Positions 26,365 through 38,664 of a stretch of DNA of 64,000 nt are shown one piece after another. The DNA lies in the NCBI GenBank assembly GCA_030424595.1, contig JAUHWG010000003.1:1-64000 (forward strand), written 5' to 3'. Under the pieces are notes generated by a model. That model was not told the origin of the DNA. It saw nothing but the letters and a program-made list of their open reading frames with translations, and searched no databases. Position numbers and translations under genes: made by a program. The stretch is from Polyangia bacterium (GTDB lineage: Bacteria; Myxococcota_A; Polyangia; Nannocystales; Nannocystaceae). How positions within the stretch are numbered: position 1 is the stretch's first letter; each line of letters begins with the position of its first letter.

Positions 26365-27945
26365 TCAATCCGGGACTCCGACGTCCACCGGAAGTCCGCT
26401 CGGGACCGACGTCGGGATCGAGCTGAGCAGGTTCTCGGGCGCCGCAGACTCGTCCGAGAGGGCGCGGAGGAAGGCCGCCAGACGCTTGACTTGCTGCTTC
26501 TTGTTGATGTCGACGGTCGCCATCAGCGGGTCCTGACCAGCGGCGAGGAGGGCGTCGGTGTTGTCCAAGAGCGAGTCGTGGAGCGAGTCGTGGACGCACT
26601 GGAAGGCGGTGTAGTCGACGAAGTCGGTGTCCGGAAGCTGCGTAATATCGTAGTCGAGCAGCGCGCCGACGGGATCGATGTAGTGCTCGATGAAGTTTTC
26701 GAGGGTCGCGTACTGGCCGAGTCGGCCGTAGGGCGCGGTGAACTCGACGTTGCGCAGCGGCGGGGTCCGCCAGCGGTAGCGCTCGGCGACAGGAAAGATC
26801 TCGTCGCCGAAGCCGCCGAAGAGCCAGGGACCGGCGTAGGTGTTGCGGGCCGCGCCGAAGTCGTCGAAGCCGCCGTCGCCGTTGCGCCTGGGGAGGTCGT
26901 TTCCGCAGCCCAAGGTCGGCGCCAGGGTCTGGTGGAATTCGCTGTCGGAGAAGCCGTTGCCGCTGTGGCACGACGCGCAGTTGCCCTGCTCTTCGTCGAG
27001 GAAGAGCGCCGCTCCGCGCAGCTCTTTGTTACCCAGGGCGCAGTCGTCTCCGGCCACGAACTGATCCCAGGGGCTCTCGTTCGAGGCGAAGACCGTCAGC
27101 TCGTAGGCGGCGATGGCGTTGCCGGCGTGGCCGAAGTTCATCTCCGAGAAGGAGACGCCGGGGTAGGCGGTCTCGAAGAGATCGACGTACTCGGGCACCG
27201 CGCCGAGGCGGGCCATGTAGCCGTCGAAGATGCAGGCGAAGGCGACCGGCAGCGGCGTGTCGGGGGCGAGGCAGGCGAAGAGCTCGTTGTCCGGGTCGGT
27301 CCCGGGTACCCCGAGCATCTCGCCGAAGGTCACCTCCGGCAGCATCGCCTGGCCGGCGACGACCCGCGGCGCGACCACCCCAGGGAAGTCCTCGAAGGGG
27401 ACCTGATACTGCGGCAGGATGACCGGCAGGCCCAGGCCGATGACGTTGCCGTCGACCTCCGCCACCTTGCCGTCGATCGTCAGGTTCTCCAGGGTGTGGA
27501 GGTTGAAGAGCGCCTGGGTGTGGCGTCCGCCGACCTGGCCGTCGACGCGGTCGAGGCCGACGCCGTGGCCCTTGATCCCGGAGTTGAGCGGCCGGCGATC
27601 GGTGGTCCCGAGCGCGGCGTTGTGACAGGTCCCGCAGGACACGTCGCGGCCACCGCTGAGGATCTTGTCGTGGAAGAGCGACCGCCCGAGCTCGACCAGC
27701 TCCGGGCGTATCGGAGCAGGTACGGCGAGCGGCGTGATCCCCCGCTCGTCGATGAGATCGCGGACCTCGTCGACGAGCCCCGGATTGTTGCAGGGATCCT
27801 CGAGCTCCGCGCCGCTGCGCTCGTGGAGCGTCGCCTCGGGCTCGACCCCGTCGGCGCAGCCGCCAAGCGAGAGTGCAATGGATGTCCCTAGAAGGGGATT
27901 GATGAATGCCGTTCGTACACTGCGGGTATTGGCGAATTTCCACAT
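26365..27945 (-). CDS. Di-haem cytochrome c peroxidase / MauG-family lipoprotein
   Basis: The 526-residue protein starts at the ATG at 27945, which has a strong TTAGGAGG 7-8 nt upstream, one of the few clear Shine-Dalgarno starts here. The signal ends in a LSLGGC lipobox. Two CxxCH haem sites are present: CGTCHN near residue 103 and CASCHSGNGF near 315. GRSLFHDKILSGGRDVSCG and TPPLRNVEFTAPYGRLGQYATLENFIEHY are the family signatures around the haems. Members reduce H2O2 or carry out MauG-type oxidations in the periplasm. The protein is longer than classical CCP (about 320-350) because of inserts between haem 1 and haem 2. Confidence 0.88.
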   Translation of the reverse strand: MWKFANTRSVRTAFINPLLGTSIALSLGGCADGVEPEATLHERSGAELEDPCNNPGLVDEVRDLIDERGITPLAVPAPIRPELVELGRSLFHDKILSGGRDVSCGTCHNAALGTTDRRPLNSGIKGHGVGLDRVDGQVGGRHTQALFNLHTLENLTIDGKVAEVDGNVIGLGLPVILPQYQVPFEDFPGVVAPRVVAGQAMLPEVTFGEMLGVPGTDPDNELFACLAPDTPLPVAFACIFDGYMARLGAVPEYVDLFETAYPGVSFSEMNFGHAGNAIAAYELTVFASNESPWDQFVAGDDCALGNKELRGAALFLDEEQGNCASCHSGNGFSDSEFHQTLAPTLGCGNDLPRRNGDGGFDDFGAARNTYAGPWLFGGFGDEIFPVAERYRWRTPPLRNVEFTAPYGRLGQYATLENFIEHYIDPVGALLDYDITQLPDTDFVDYTAFQCVHDSLHDSLLDNTDALLAAGQDPLMATVDINKKQQVKRLAAFLRALSDESAAPENLLSSIPTSVPSGLPVDVGVPD

Positions 27946-28717
27946 ACTAGCGCCTCCTAACTCGGCGTCCGTGACCCGCTACGTATGGACGGGGTGACGC
28001 GACGCGCCTATCACCATTGAGCGGCAGGGGGAGGAGGGTCAAGCGCCGCTGCGGAGGATGTGTCCGCAGCTGGAGATGGTGCGTATCGCGGACAAAGGAG
28101 GGATGACTGTCCATTGTGGTGTACAGCCAGGCGCTCCTAGGGGCGAAGTCGTTCAGTCGATGTGTTGCGAGCGCGCTCTAGGAGCGCGAGCGCGCGGGCA
28201 CTCCGTCGTTCCTCCGATGCTCGTCATTGCGCACCGCGGATTTGCATGGGGAAGATCTCCCCCATGCGGGGGCTCTAGCCCTCGCGGATCCGTCGCACGA
28301 GCGGTCGGTGCAGGGCGCGAATGCTCAGGCTGAGCGGCGATTGAAGCGACGATTCACGCGACGGCCATCGCCACCTCAACGTCTATCGAGAGTGCGAGGA
28401 TTACGACTACGATCGCCGAGAACCGAGCACTGAGTACGAAGCGTGCGTTGCTCCTGGGCCAGCGACCTCGGCTCCTGCCGACCTCCATGGGATCCGGGCT
28501 GTACTGCACGTCTTGGCGGAGCTACTCACCGGCTGACGCCGACCCACGGCGGCCGACAGTCGCGCCCAGAACCGCGTTCGTAGAGGACATTCTCGAGAGT
28601 CGAGTCGCTCGCCGCTGCGCCGGACCTGCATCGTGCGCTCGACCCCCTCGCACTTGACGGCGGCGTCTTGTCGAAGCCAAGAGGACCGACGATCGCGGCG
28701 CGTGAGCGCCACGGCTG
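27946..28717. other. Intergenic region with hairpin and repeat copy C, no gene seen
   Basis: This 772-bp region holds the Shine-Dalgarno of the peroxidase gene, a hairpin at 28244-28267 (8-bp arms gcatgggg/ccccatgc around aagatctc) and most of dispersed repeat copy C (28661-28721). Reading frames across it lack coding character. Confidence 0.5.
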
Positions 28718-28721
28718 CTAG
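28661..28721. repeat. Dispersed intergenic element, copy C
   Basis: cggcgtcttgtcgaagccaa, then gaggaccgacgatcgcggcg, then an ending in gctgctag. Nearly the same middle occurs in copy B. The terminal cta is the stop codon of the minus-strand gene ending at 28718. Confidence 0.6.
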
Positions 28722-29167
28722 CGGCACGAGGTGAAGTCGAGCTCGCCCTGGAGGCCCGGGCAGTTGATCGTCGCCCGGCCGTCGACCAGCGACACGCGAC
28801 CGAGGCGCTTGTCGGTCCGGCGGATCTCGACGTCGAGGTTCTTGCATTGCGCGGCGGTGAGGACCGTGGAGCTCCCCGCGGAGCCTAGGGCTTCGGCGCT
28901 GATCAGCGGATCCTTGCCCGGCGGGTGGACAAGGCGAATGGCGACGTCGACCTCTGGGTCGCGGAGCTCGACGCCGTAGAAGCCGAGCGGCTCGCCGGAG
29001 TGGCAGGTCGGCGCGCTCATCACCCACTCCCCGAGCGGGCCGTCGCCGGCCCGAAGCTCGCCGTCGACCACGGTCGTGACGGCGTCGCACATGATCACCG
29101 AGGCGGTCGCGATCGCGAAGATCGGCGCCAAGGCGAGGGCGATGAGGACGGGGCGGGGGACAGGCAC
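28718..29167 (-). CDS. Small secreted or membrane-anchored protein, unknown function
   Basis: The 149-residue protein starts at the GTG at 29167, with TAGCGT 6 nt upstream (29174-29179, minus strand). One hydrophobic segment (VLIALALAPIFAIATASVIM) at the N-terminus is a signal or anchor. The mature part has four Cys and a Cys-Arg end (LDFTSCR), suggesting a small disulfide-bonded periplasmic domain. Its stop codon is supplied by dispersed repeat copy C. No family is recognised. Confidence 0.7.
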   Translation of the reverse strand: MPVPRPVLIALALAPIFAIATASVIMCDAVTTVVDGELRAGDGPLGEWVMSAPTCHSGEPLGFYGVELRDPEVDVAIRLVHPPGKDPLISAEALGSAGSSTVLTAAQCKNLDVEIRRTDKRLGRVSLVDGRATINCPGLQGELDFTSCR

Positions 29168-29210
29168 GGGCGCACGCTACCACGGGGAGTCACCGCGCAG
29201 CGTTGAGGTG

Positions 29211-31226
29211 TCAGCGCTCGCCTTCCGGTCGCGCGTCGCGGTTGTCGGACGCTGCTCGGGCTCCGTCAGGCCTATCGAGGTCGATCGTCCGGACAACCTC
29301 CGGTCGCGGCTGACGCCAGGCGACGACCAGCACGAGGATCCCGAGGATTGAGGAGAGCGTCGCCCAGATGTAGACGTGCTCCGTCCAGACGAGGCCGAGC
29401 ACGGCCGTGGCGCAGTAGAGGACCGGGAGCCAGCGCATCCGCAGATCGATGCCGAAGGCGACGGTCGCGGCGCCTACGATCTGAGGGACGTTGGCGAGGA
29501 CGAGCGCCAACTTGAACGGAACTCCCGCGCTGCCGAGGCCGACCCAGAGGAGCAGCGTCGACGCGCAGGTCGCCGAGAAGGCCATCCCGTAGACCCTGTT
29601 GAAGGTGGTCCGCAGCTGTGCTGCGCCGAGCTTCGCCCACATGAGAGCGATGATCAGGAGCGCGAGGACGTTGAACGCCCCGAAGGCGAGGTACTCCATC
29701 CGGTAGATCTCCAGGCGGTCGAGGAGCTCCGCGAGGGCGTTGAAGGCGGCCGTCGAGGTGCAGCCGAGGATGAAGAGCCGCTGCCGGAGCTCGACGGATG
29801 CGTTGACGTCGACCTCGCGCTCGAGCATGCGCAGGCGGGCCGCGTCGAGGGCGAGCGCCTTTCGCAGGCTGCGGACACGGTCACGGAGATCAGCGGGCGG
29901 CTCGTCGAGCTCGTCGAGGAGGGCGGCGGCGGCCCCTGGTCGCCGAGCTCGCAGCTCAAAGTCGATCATCAGGAGATAGGCCTCAAAGCGGCCGAGACGG
30001 GCGGAGTCCGCCTCGGGCCAGGCGTCGAGCGCTTGGTCAAAGCCGAAGCGGCACTCGCCGAAGAGGCCGTGGATCCGGGCCTCGTCGCGGCTCGTCCTCC
30101 CACCGCTGCTCGCGGTGAGGGTGCGCAGCTCGTCGAGCCGACGCTCGGCGTGGGAGGCGAGGCTCGCGGCGCCGCGATAGCGGAGGAACGCCTCGACGGC
30201 CAGGCGCAGCGACTCCGGGCTGTCGAACCTGTCCTTCGGGTCCTTGGCGAGGGCTCGGCGGGCGATGTCGAGGAGCGGCCGCGGGGCGGAGATATCGTCG
30301 AGGTTGGGGGCGCACTCGCGGGCCTTCGCGAGCGCCGCGCTCAGGCTCTGCGCCGCCCAGGGCGGGCTCCCCGTCAGGAGCTCGTAGAGGATCGCGCCGA
30401 GGAGGAAGACGTCCGTGCGCGGCGTGATCGCCCCCTTCGCGGGGTCCAGCATCTCCGGGGCCATGTAGGCCGGCGTCCCCGAACCTGCCGGGGGGGAGGC
30501 CTCGTGGGTCCAGGGATCGACGTGGACTGCGAGGCCCCAGTCGAGGACATAGACCTCACCAAAGGCGCCGATCATCACGTTCGCCGGCTTCAGATCGCGG
30601 TGGACGATCCCGCGGGAGTGGGCGAAGTGGACGGCCCGGCAGACCTGGCCGAGGATCGACAGGTGCCACTGGAGCGGGTCCTCGCGGGCCTCGGCGAGGG
30701 CTGGGTGCTCGGGATCGCGGAGGACGCTCGACCAGGCCGCGCCGTCGATCCGTTTCATGACGATCAGGGGCAGGCCGGCGTCGTCGCAGCCGACGCTGTA
30801 GATCGGGACGATGTTGGGGTGCTCGAGCGAGCCGGTGATCTGGGCCTCGGTCAGCAGATCGCGGAGGATCACCGCGTTCTCCCGCTGGCTCGGGTGGACG
30901 GTCTTGACCGCGACCTCGCGGCCGATCGAGAGCTGGACGGCGCTGCGGACCAGGCCCATGCCGCCCTCGCCGATCACGGCCTGGAGCTCAAACTCGGCCG
31001 GCTCCGGTCCTCGACCGGCGATCGCGAGGCGGGGGAGGGCGCTGTGCGCTGCCTGGAGAGGTCGTTGGGCGCGGCTGACCGTGTCGAGTCCGGAGGTCGC
31101 GGTCAGGGCTGCTCTGCCCCGCTCGGACAGCTCCGCTGGTCTTCTCCCGGGGTCGGGAAGGCTCGCGAGCGTCGTCTCTGTGAGGGGGCTCTCTGCTCGG
31201 ACGGGTCCATCGCCACCCTGGGTCAT
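29211..31226 (-). CDS. Hanks-type Ser/Thr kinase with C-terminal multi-TM region
   Basis: The 671-residue form starts at the ATG at 31226; a GTG at 31307 with GGGAG would add 27 Pro/Ala-rich residues. The kinase domain shows GEGGMGLV, AVKTVHP, HRDLKPANV, a variant DFG written DWGLAV, and APEMLDP, with all core residues otherwise present. A helical segment follows the kinase. The last third carries five to six hydrophobic helices (FGAFNVLALLIIALMWAKLG, VYIWATLSSILGILVLVVAW), so the protein is membrane-bound with a cytoplasmic kinase. The DWG variant also occurs in other active myxobacterial and planctomycete kinases. Confidence 0.85.
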   Translation of the reverse strand: MTQGGDGPVRAESPLTETTLASLPDPGRRPAELSERGRAALTATSGLDTVSRAQRPLQAAHSALPRLAIAGRGPEPAEFELQAVIGEGGMGLVRSAVQLSIGREVAVKTVHPSQRENAVILRDLLTEAQITGSLEHPNIVPIYSVGCDDAGLPLIVMKRIDGAAWSSVLRDPEHPALAEAREDPLQWHLSILGQVCRAVHFAHSRGIVHRDLKPANVMIGAFGEVYVLDWGLAVHVDPWTHEASPPAGSGTPAYMAPEMLDPAKGAITPRTDVFLLGAILYELLTGSPPWAAQSLSAALAKARECAPNLDDISAPRPLLDIARRALAKDPKDRFDSPESLRLAVEAFLRYRGAASLASHAERRLDELRTLTASSGGRTSRDEARIHGLFGECRFGFDQALDAWPEADSARLGRFEAYLLMIDFELRARRPGAAAALLDELDEPPADLRDRVRSLRKALALDAARLRMLEREVDVNASVELRQRLFILGCTSTAAFNALAELLDRLEIYRMEYLAFGAFNVLALLIIALMWAKLGAAQLRTTFNRVYGMAFSATCASTLLLWVGLGSAGVPFKLALVLANVPQIVGAATVAFGIDLRMRWLPVLYCATAVLGLVWTEHVYIWATLSSILGILVLVVAWRQPRPEVVRTIDLDRPDGARAASDNRDARPEGER

Positions 31227-31510
31227 CGGCGCGGGTCTATTCTCCGCGGTCGCTGCGGGTCGCTGCAGGTCGCTGCGGGTCGCTGGTGGCTTCAAGGGGG
31301 GCTGCACGGTCTCCCGTCACCCGCGGAGCGGGCGAAGCGAAGCGAGCAGAAGAGGGGGAGATCGGCGGGGCAGGGGCGCTGCGCCCCTAGACATTGTGCA
31401 TCGTCAGCCTCGCCCGTGCTCTGTCCATTTCGCCGTCGCCGCGGCGCTGTAGCGCCATCGCGAGATCGGGCGGCGAGCGGTAGAGCGCGGGCGCGGTAGA
31501 GCGCGGTCGT

Positions 31511-32059
31511 CTACTCCGCGATCTGAAGCGGCCGTCGGCAGTCGTCTGGGCAGCCGTCGAAGACGTCGCAGCCAGGCCGGTCGATGCGAGGCTGGAGCGG
31601 GCACCTGTCGTCCACGTCGAGCACTCCGTCGGAGTCATTGTCGGGGTCGGGGCAGCCGTCGGCGTCTTCGTAGCCGTCCCTGTCCTCGGGTTCGCCGGGG
31701 CACTTGTCCTCGACATCGCTGAGGCCGTCGCCGTCGTTGTCAGCGTCGGGGCAACCGTCGAGGTCCTCGAAGCCGTCGCGATCCTCGGCGTGGTCCGGGC
31801 AGAGATCATCCGCGGTGGCGACTCCATCGCCGTCCCGATCGACGCTCGCGGGCAGCTCTAGGGGGTCGCTCTGGCCTTGGCCGGCGCCCGCTCCAGACGA
31901 GGCACAGGCGGCGGCGAAGAGAACCACGACGAGCGCTCTGTGGGCCCTCGGCGGGCGCGGGCGCTGCGTTCGCGGAGACGGGTCTACCGGCGAAGTCTCC
32001 GACGCGGCGAGGCTCCGTGCGGGCGCTCCGAGGCGCCGAGCGCCGCGATCTTCAGGCAT
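31511..32059 (-). CDS. Thrombospondin type 3 repeat lipoprotein
   Basis: The 182-residue protein starts at the ATG at 32059, with TATCGT 5 nt upstream (32065-32070, minus strand). A long Arg/Pro-rich start precedes the signal segment ALVVVLFAAAC. The mature part is a chain of calcium-binding type 3 repeats, DRDGDGVATADDLCPDHAED, DLDGCPDADNDGDGLSDVED and DADGCPDPDNDSDGVLDVDD, ending in a Cys-rich tail. In OmpA-like proteins such repeats join a barrel to a peptidoglycan-binding domain, but no OmpA domain follows here. It is probably a stand-alone rigid Ca-binding surface spacer. Confidence 0.82.
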   Translation of the reverse strand: MPEDRGARRLGAPARSLAASETSPVDPSPRTQRPRPPRAHRALVVVLFAAACASSGAGAGQGQSDPLELPASVDRDGDGVATADDLCPDHAEDRDGFEDLDGCPDADNDGDGLSDVEDKCPGEPEDRDGYEDADGCPDPDNDSDGVLDVDDRCPLQPRIDRPGCDVFDGCPDDCRRPLQIAE

Positions 32060-32354
32060 GGCCGACGATAGCAGCGGGCGAGCCGGGGGTGGAGCGGACA
32101 GGTCCGGGCGGGTGAGGGTTCCACCCTCTTCGAGGTGGAGATCGGAGCCCGCAGGGCTCAGGAAAGAGCGTCAAAATGGCCGGCCGCGGACCGTCTGTGG
32201 GCCTTGGAACGCTGTATTTCGGCGAGATTGCCGGTGCATCCCCGTTTCGCGGCGCTTGCGGGAGGGTCTCGCTGCACCCGCGAGAGGTCGCGGACAGGCA
32301 TGTCGCTCACGCGATCGCGGCACGCTTGCCTAATTCCAGGCCCGTGAGCTGTCG
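32060..32354. other. Divergent intergenic region, no gene seen
   Basis: This 295-bp region lies between the type 3 repeat lipoprotein gene (minus) and the DUF4136 gene (plus). It includes TATCGT (32065-32070, minus) and abuts TACTCT (32355-32360, plus). No gene is seen. Confidence 0.5.
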
Positions 32355-32367
32355 TACTCTCAGGGCG

Positions 32368-32922
32368 ATGCAGACCCGTTCGGACCTCGCCTCCAAGTCC
32401 TTCTCCCGCCGGCTCTTCGCCCGCGCAGCGATCCTGGGCACGGTCGCGTTGACGCTCGGCTGCGCCACCTCGAAGGTCTACACCGAGCGTGACGCTGCCT
32501 TCGACACATCTGCGGCCAAGAGCTACGCCTGGGTGACCGAGGACCTGATCCTGATCCAGTTCGGCAAGAACCAGCCGAACCTGCGGACCGACGAGAACGA
32601 GCTGCTCGTGCGTCGTGCGATGGAGCGGGAGCTGGAGGCGAAGGGGCTCGCCAAGGTCGACAAGACCGAGGCCGACTACCTCGTCGCCTTCTCGGTCGGC
32701 GCGACGATCCGCTATCGCATCGAGGGCACCGATGAGGGCAGCTTGGCCCTCGCGGGTCCGGGGCAGAAGCAGACCAAGGGGACCCTCAACATCTACATCC
32801 TCGACGCCAAGACCAAGGACGAGGTCTGGCACGGGTGGACCTCGAAGTGGCTGAGCAAGAACGACGACCCGACCGAGGTCGCGGACGCTGCGGTCCACAA
32901 GGTCCTCGCCGAGTTCAAGTAG
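32368..32922 (+). CDS. DUF4136-family lipoprotein
   Basis: The 184-residue protein starts at the ATG at 32368; TACTCT (32355-32360) ends 7 nt upstream. The signal FARAAILGTVALTLGC ends in a lipobox. YTERDAAFDTSAAKSYAWV and the C-terminal DEVWHGWTSKWL...VHKVLAEFK match DUF4136, small outer-membrane or periplasmic lipoproteins widespread in proteobacteria with no known activity. The gene stands alone and is followed by an M23 peptidase gene on the same strand 75 bp later, which has its own -10 box. Confidence 0.85.
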   Translation: MQTRSDLASKSFSRRLFARAAILGTVALTLGCATSKVYTERDAAFDTSAAKSYAWVTEDLILIQFGKNQPNLRTDENELLVRRAMERELEAKGLAKVDKTEADYLVAFSVGATIRYRIEGTDEGSLALAGPGQKQTKGTLNIYILDAKTKDEVWHGWTSKWLSKNDDPTEVADAAVHKVLAEFK

Positions 32923-32997
32923 TCGACTGTGCCGCCCCGCCGAGGTCGTCCTCGCCGAGGGTCTTGGCTGCGCTCCCGTCCCAGGCTATGGTCTGGC

Positions 32998-34128
32998 GTG
33001 CGAGCGGATTCGAGCGTCTTCTCTGGGCCTATCAACGTGGGCCTACCCGTACACAGCAGCCGGCGATGGCTCGGGCTCGCCAGGCTCATCCTCGGCGTGG
33101 GTCTGGGCTCCCTCGCCGCCTGCGGTGACGACGGTCCTTCGGCCTCCGCAGGAGGGACCTCCGACGAGAGCACGACCGCGGGTGCGACGATGGGGGAACC
33201 GACGACGACCGAGATGGGATCGGGCTCCAAGGGCGAGACGGGATCCGGAGAGCCGACGAGTGGGGAGCCGACGACCGGCGACATGACGACGACGACCGGC
33301 GACATGATGACGACCGGTGAGCTGACGATGACAGGCGACACGACGACGACCGGCGACACGACGACGACCGGCGGCACGACGACGACCGGCGACACGACGA
33401 CGACCGGCGGCGAGGGTCTCGTTCTCCCCTGGACCTACATCGCAGCGGAGGATCGGGGCATCCGCGACGATGACTACGGCCTGGGCGCGTTTCAAGCCCC
33501 GCGCAAGAGCTCCAAGCACAGCGGGATCGACCTGTCGATGCCGATCGGCACCGAGCTTTACGCCCCCTGCGATGGGGTCTACCTCGCGGACTACGACGGC
33601 GGCTACGGCAACTGGGTGCAGGTGATCTGTCCTGTCCCGGCGACGATCGCCGGCGACGCGACGGTCTTCGCCTCGATCCTCTTCGCCCACCTCGACTCGA
33701 CGAACGTCGCGATCACCGGCATCAACCCGAACAACGCGGGCGCGGTCACCCGCGGCCAGACGATCGGTGAGTCCGGCAAGAGCGGCAATGCCAACGTCCC
33801 CGGGCTCAACCCGCACCTCCACTTTGAGGTCGCCCTGGTCGACTCGGAGCTCGCGGGCCTCGAAGAGACCCACGCCTCTGGCGTGGACTACGACACCGAC
33901 GCCGCGGTGGCCCTGCGCGGATCGCTGGCGGAGACCTGCCTCGATCCCTACAACTTCGCCGCCAAGAAGATCAGCCTGGCCCTCGGGCGGCGGATCGACC
34001 CCTTCGTCTTCATGAGCTGCCTCGCGGCGGACAAGCCCGCGCTCTTGCCTCCAGGGGATCAGGCGCTGCACGCCTGGAGCGATGACTACGCCGCGGACTT
34101 TGACGTCGACGTCGGCCTGCAGCCCTGA
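32998..34128 (+). CDS. M23 (LytM-type) metallopeptidase lipoprotein
   Basis: The protein is 376 residues from the GTG at 32998; TATGGT (32987-32992) lies 5 nt upstream, and a GTG at 33037 is an alternative. The signal LARLILGVGLGSLAAC is a lipobox. A Thr/Gly linker of TTTTGD units (18-bp tandem repeat, about 33280-33410) separates the anchor from the peptidase. M23 zinc ligands are visible: HSGID (H174, D178) and HLHF (second His H275). These cut peptide cross-links of peptidoglycan, although the insert-rich C-terminus with FMSCLAADKP could give another specificity. The linker length is likely variable between strains. Confidence 0.85.
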   Translation: MRADSSVFSGPINVGLPVHSSRRWLGLARLILGVGLGSLAACGDDGPSASAGGTSDESTTAGATMGEPTTTEMGSGSKGETGSGEPTSGEPTTGDMTTTTGDMMTTGELTMTGDTTTTGDTTTTGGTTTTGDTTTTGGEGLVLPWTYIAAEDRGIRDDDYGLGAFQAPRKSSKHSGIDLSMPIGTELYAPCDGVYLADYDGGYGNWVQVICPVPATIAGDATVFASILFAHLDSTNVAITGINPNNAGAVTRGQTIGESGKSGNANVPGLNPHLHFEVALVDSELAGLEETHASGVDYDTDAAVALRGSLAETCLDPYNFAAKKISLALGRRIDPFVFMSCLAADKPALLPPGDQALHAWSDDYAADFDVDVGLQP

Positions 34129-34131
34129 CCT

Positions 34132-34222
34132 CAGCGATAGGCCTCAGCGATAGGCCTCAGCGATAGGCCTCAGCGATAGGCCTCAGCGATAGGCCTCAGC
34201 GATAGGCCTCAGCGATAGGCCT
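34132..34222 (+). repeat. 13-bp tandem repeat, seven copies
   Basis: cagcgataggcct is repeated seven times without change from 34132 to 34222. Because 13 is not a multiple of 3, each unit shifts frame, and all three minus-strand frames end in the same IAEAYR-stop. It begins right after the stop of the M23 gene and overlaps the end of the hydrolase remnant. Confidence 0.97.
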
Positions 34223-34419
34223 CGATGAACTCGCGGAGCTCGCCGACAGTCTCCTCGAAGCGCGGGCTGTGGGTCGAGCGCGGGCGGATAGACGACGAGG
34301 CGCTTGTCCGCCGGGTCGGCAGCGAGGGGATCGAGGGCGTCCTGACCGTGGCCAGGATCCTCCCCAAGCGCCCAGAGGACGAAGAGCCGCGCGAGCACAG
34401 CGCGTACCAGCTCGCGCAA
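34209..34419 (-). pseudogene. Remnant of an alpha/beta hydrolase C-terminus
   Basis: In two minus-strand frames the sequence reads ARLFVLWALGEDPGHGQDAL ... DPADKRLVVYPP and then, after a shift near 34275, SPRFEETVGELREFIEAYR. The order 'KRLVVY...HSPRFEETV..LREF' resembles the C-terminal His region of alpha/beta hydrolases. No upstream part of such a gene is present. The final EAYR codons are inside the first 13-bp repeat unit, which suggests the repeat grew from the end of this gene. Confidence 0.35.
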
Positions 34420-34488
34420 AGAACCGCTTCAACGGTGTCTGCAGCAGGGAGGTGCTCCTCGGGATGCTGCGCGCTGCTAGCATTCAGC

Positions 34489-35118
34489 GTGACCCGCGAT
34501 CCTCTGACCTCGTTCTTCGCCAGCCGCCCAGGCCCGCTCTGCCCGCTTGACCCGGTCGAGGTCGACGCGCAGATCGAGCCGCTGCGGTCCGCGATCGCGC
34601 GCGCGCTGGGTGAGGAGGCCCTCGCTCGCCTCTCCATCCCCGCCTCGTTCCGTCGCTTCCTGGAGTCCGCCGGCGGCGGACAGCTCGAAGGCTACCCGAC
34701 CTTCTGGTCGCTCACGTCGATGGTGCGAAGCACGATCTCATGGCTGGGTCACGTCGACCGCAAGGAGCTCTACGACCCGAGCTTCTTCGCAGACGGCGGG
34801 CCCCTCGCCGTCGACGAGGAGCCTGCGGATGGCCCGTGGATCCACTTCGCCACCTATGGTGATAAGCGCTGGCTCTTCCTCTGCTGCGATCGCGATCACC
34901 CCGAGTTCGGCCACGTCGCGGAGGGCTATGACAGCACTCCGTGGTTATTCGCCCCCGAGCTGAACTTCGACATGAACCGGCCCTTCGGCGATTACTGGGA
35001 CGAGTGCGCTCCGTCCGAGGCGCGCTGGACCTTCACCCAGCTCTTGGCGCTGCTCCAAGCGCAGAGCGAGCAGCCAGCGGCAGAAGCACCGCGCTCCGAC
35101 GAACCACCGCGGTCTTGA
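34489..35118 (+). CDS. SMI1/KNR4 (SUKH) family protein
   Basis: The 209-residue protein starts at the GTG at 34489, with TAGCAT (34478-34483) 5 nt upstream. SIPASFRRFLESAGGGQLEG near residue 55 is the SUKH start motif. FATYGDKRWLFLCCDRDHPEFG and VAEGYDSTPWLF fit the strands that follow. SUKH proteins often act as immunity proteins against contact-dependent toxins. No toxin gene is adjacent, so a solitary immunity or housekeeping role cannot be separated. Confidence 0.65.
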   Translation: MTRDPLTSFFASRPGPLCPLDPVEVDAQIEPLRSAIARALGEEALARLSIPASFRRFLESAGGGQLEGYPTFWSLTSMVRSTISWLGHVDRKELYDPSFFADGGPLAVDEEPADGPWIHFATYGDKRWLFLCCDRDHPEFGHVAEGYDSTPWLFAPELNFDMNRPFGDYWDECAPSEARWTFTQLLALLQAQSEQPAAEAPRSDEPPRS

Positions 35119-35433
35119 GTCCCTGCCAAGCTCGGCTGGAGCGGGCGCTTTCGTGACACAGGAGTCGAGCTGCTCCGCGCAGCACCTTGGAGCCGACCGC
35201 CTAGCAGACCCACATGCGGGGCAGGCCCGCGCCTCTCTCCAGCCCTCGTCGCCCCGCTCGGCCCCGCCGAAACCTGCAGTACAGCCCCGTACAGCGGCGT
35301 TTCGTCGCAGCCACGAGGGCCAACGGTTCCGGCGCGAGAGCACACGGGACTTCTGCCGCGGGCTGCGGGCCGTTCACGAAGTAGACATCCTCACCTCGAC
35401 CCGCACATCCACGGCCGAGCCTGGTATGCAGAG
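35119..35433. other. Intergenic region with repeat copy D, no gene seen
   Basis: This 315-bp region sits before the TPR kinase gene and contains dispersed repeat copy D (35294-35370). No clear -10 box or Shine-Dalgarno is seen near the kinase start. Confidence 0.5.
35294..35370. repeat. Dispersed intergenic element, copy D
   Basis: cggcgtttcgtcgcagccac, then ggcgcgagagcacacgggac, then ttctgccgcgggctgcggg: the longest copy in the window, sharing both halves with copies B, C and F. Confidence 0.6.
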
Positions 35434-38580
<3,147 letters not shown>

Positions 38581-38664
38581 CCGCCAGCCAGTGAGGCCGA
38601 GCCTCCGTCGGCGGAGACCGTCCTCACCCCTCAGCGCTCTTGAACGGGGTGGCGGCGATGGACG

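Noticed and set aside
29376-31499. 707-codon plus-strand frame antisense to a Ser/Thr kinase
   Set aside because: The kinase on the minus strand has intact catalytic motifs; the plus frame is a low-complexity shadow.
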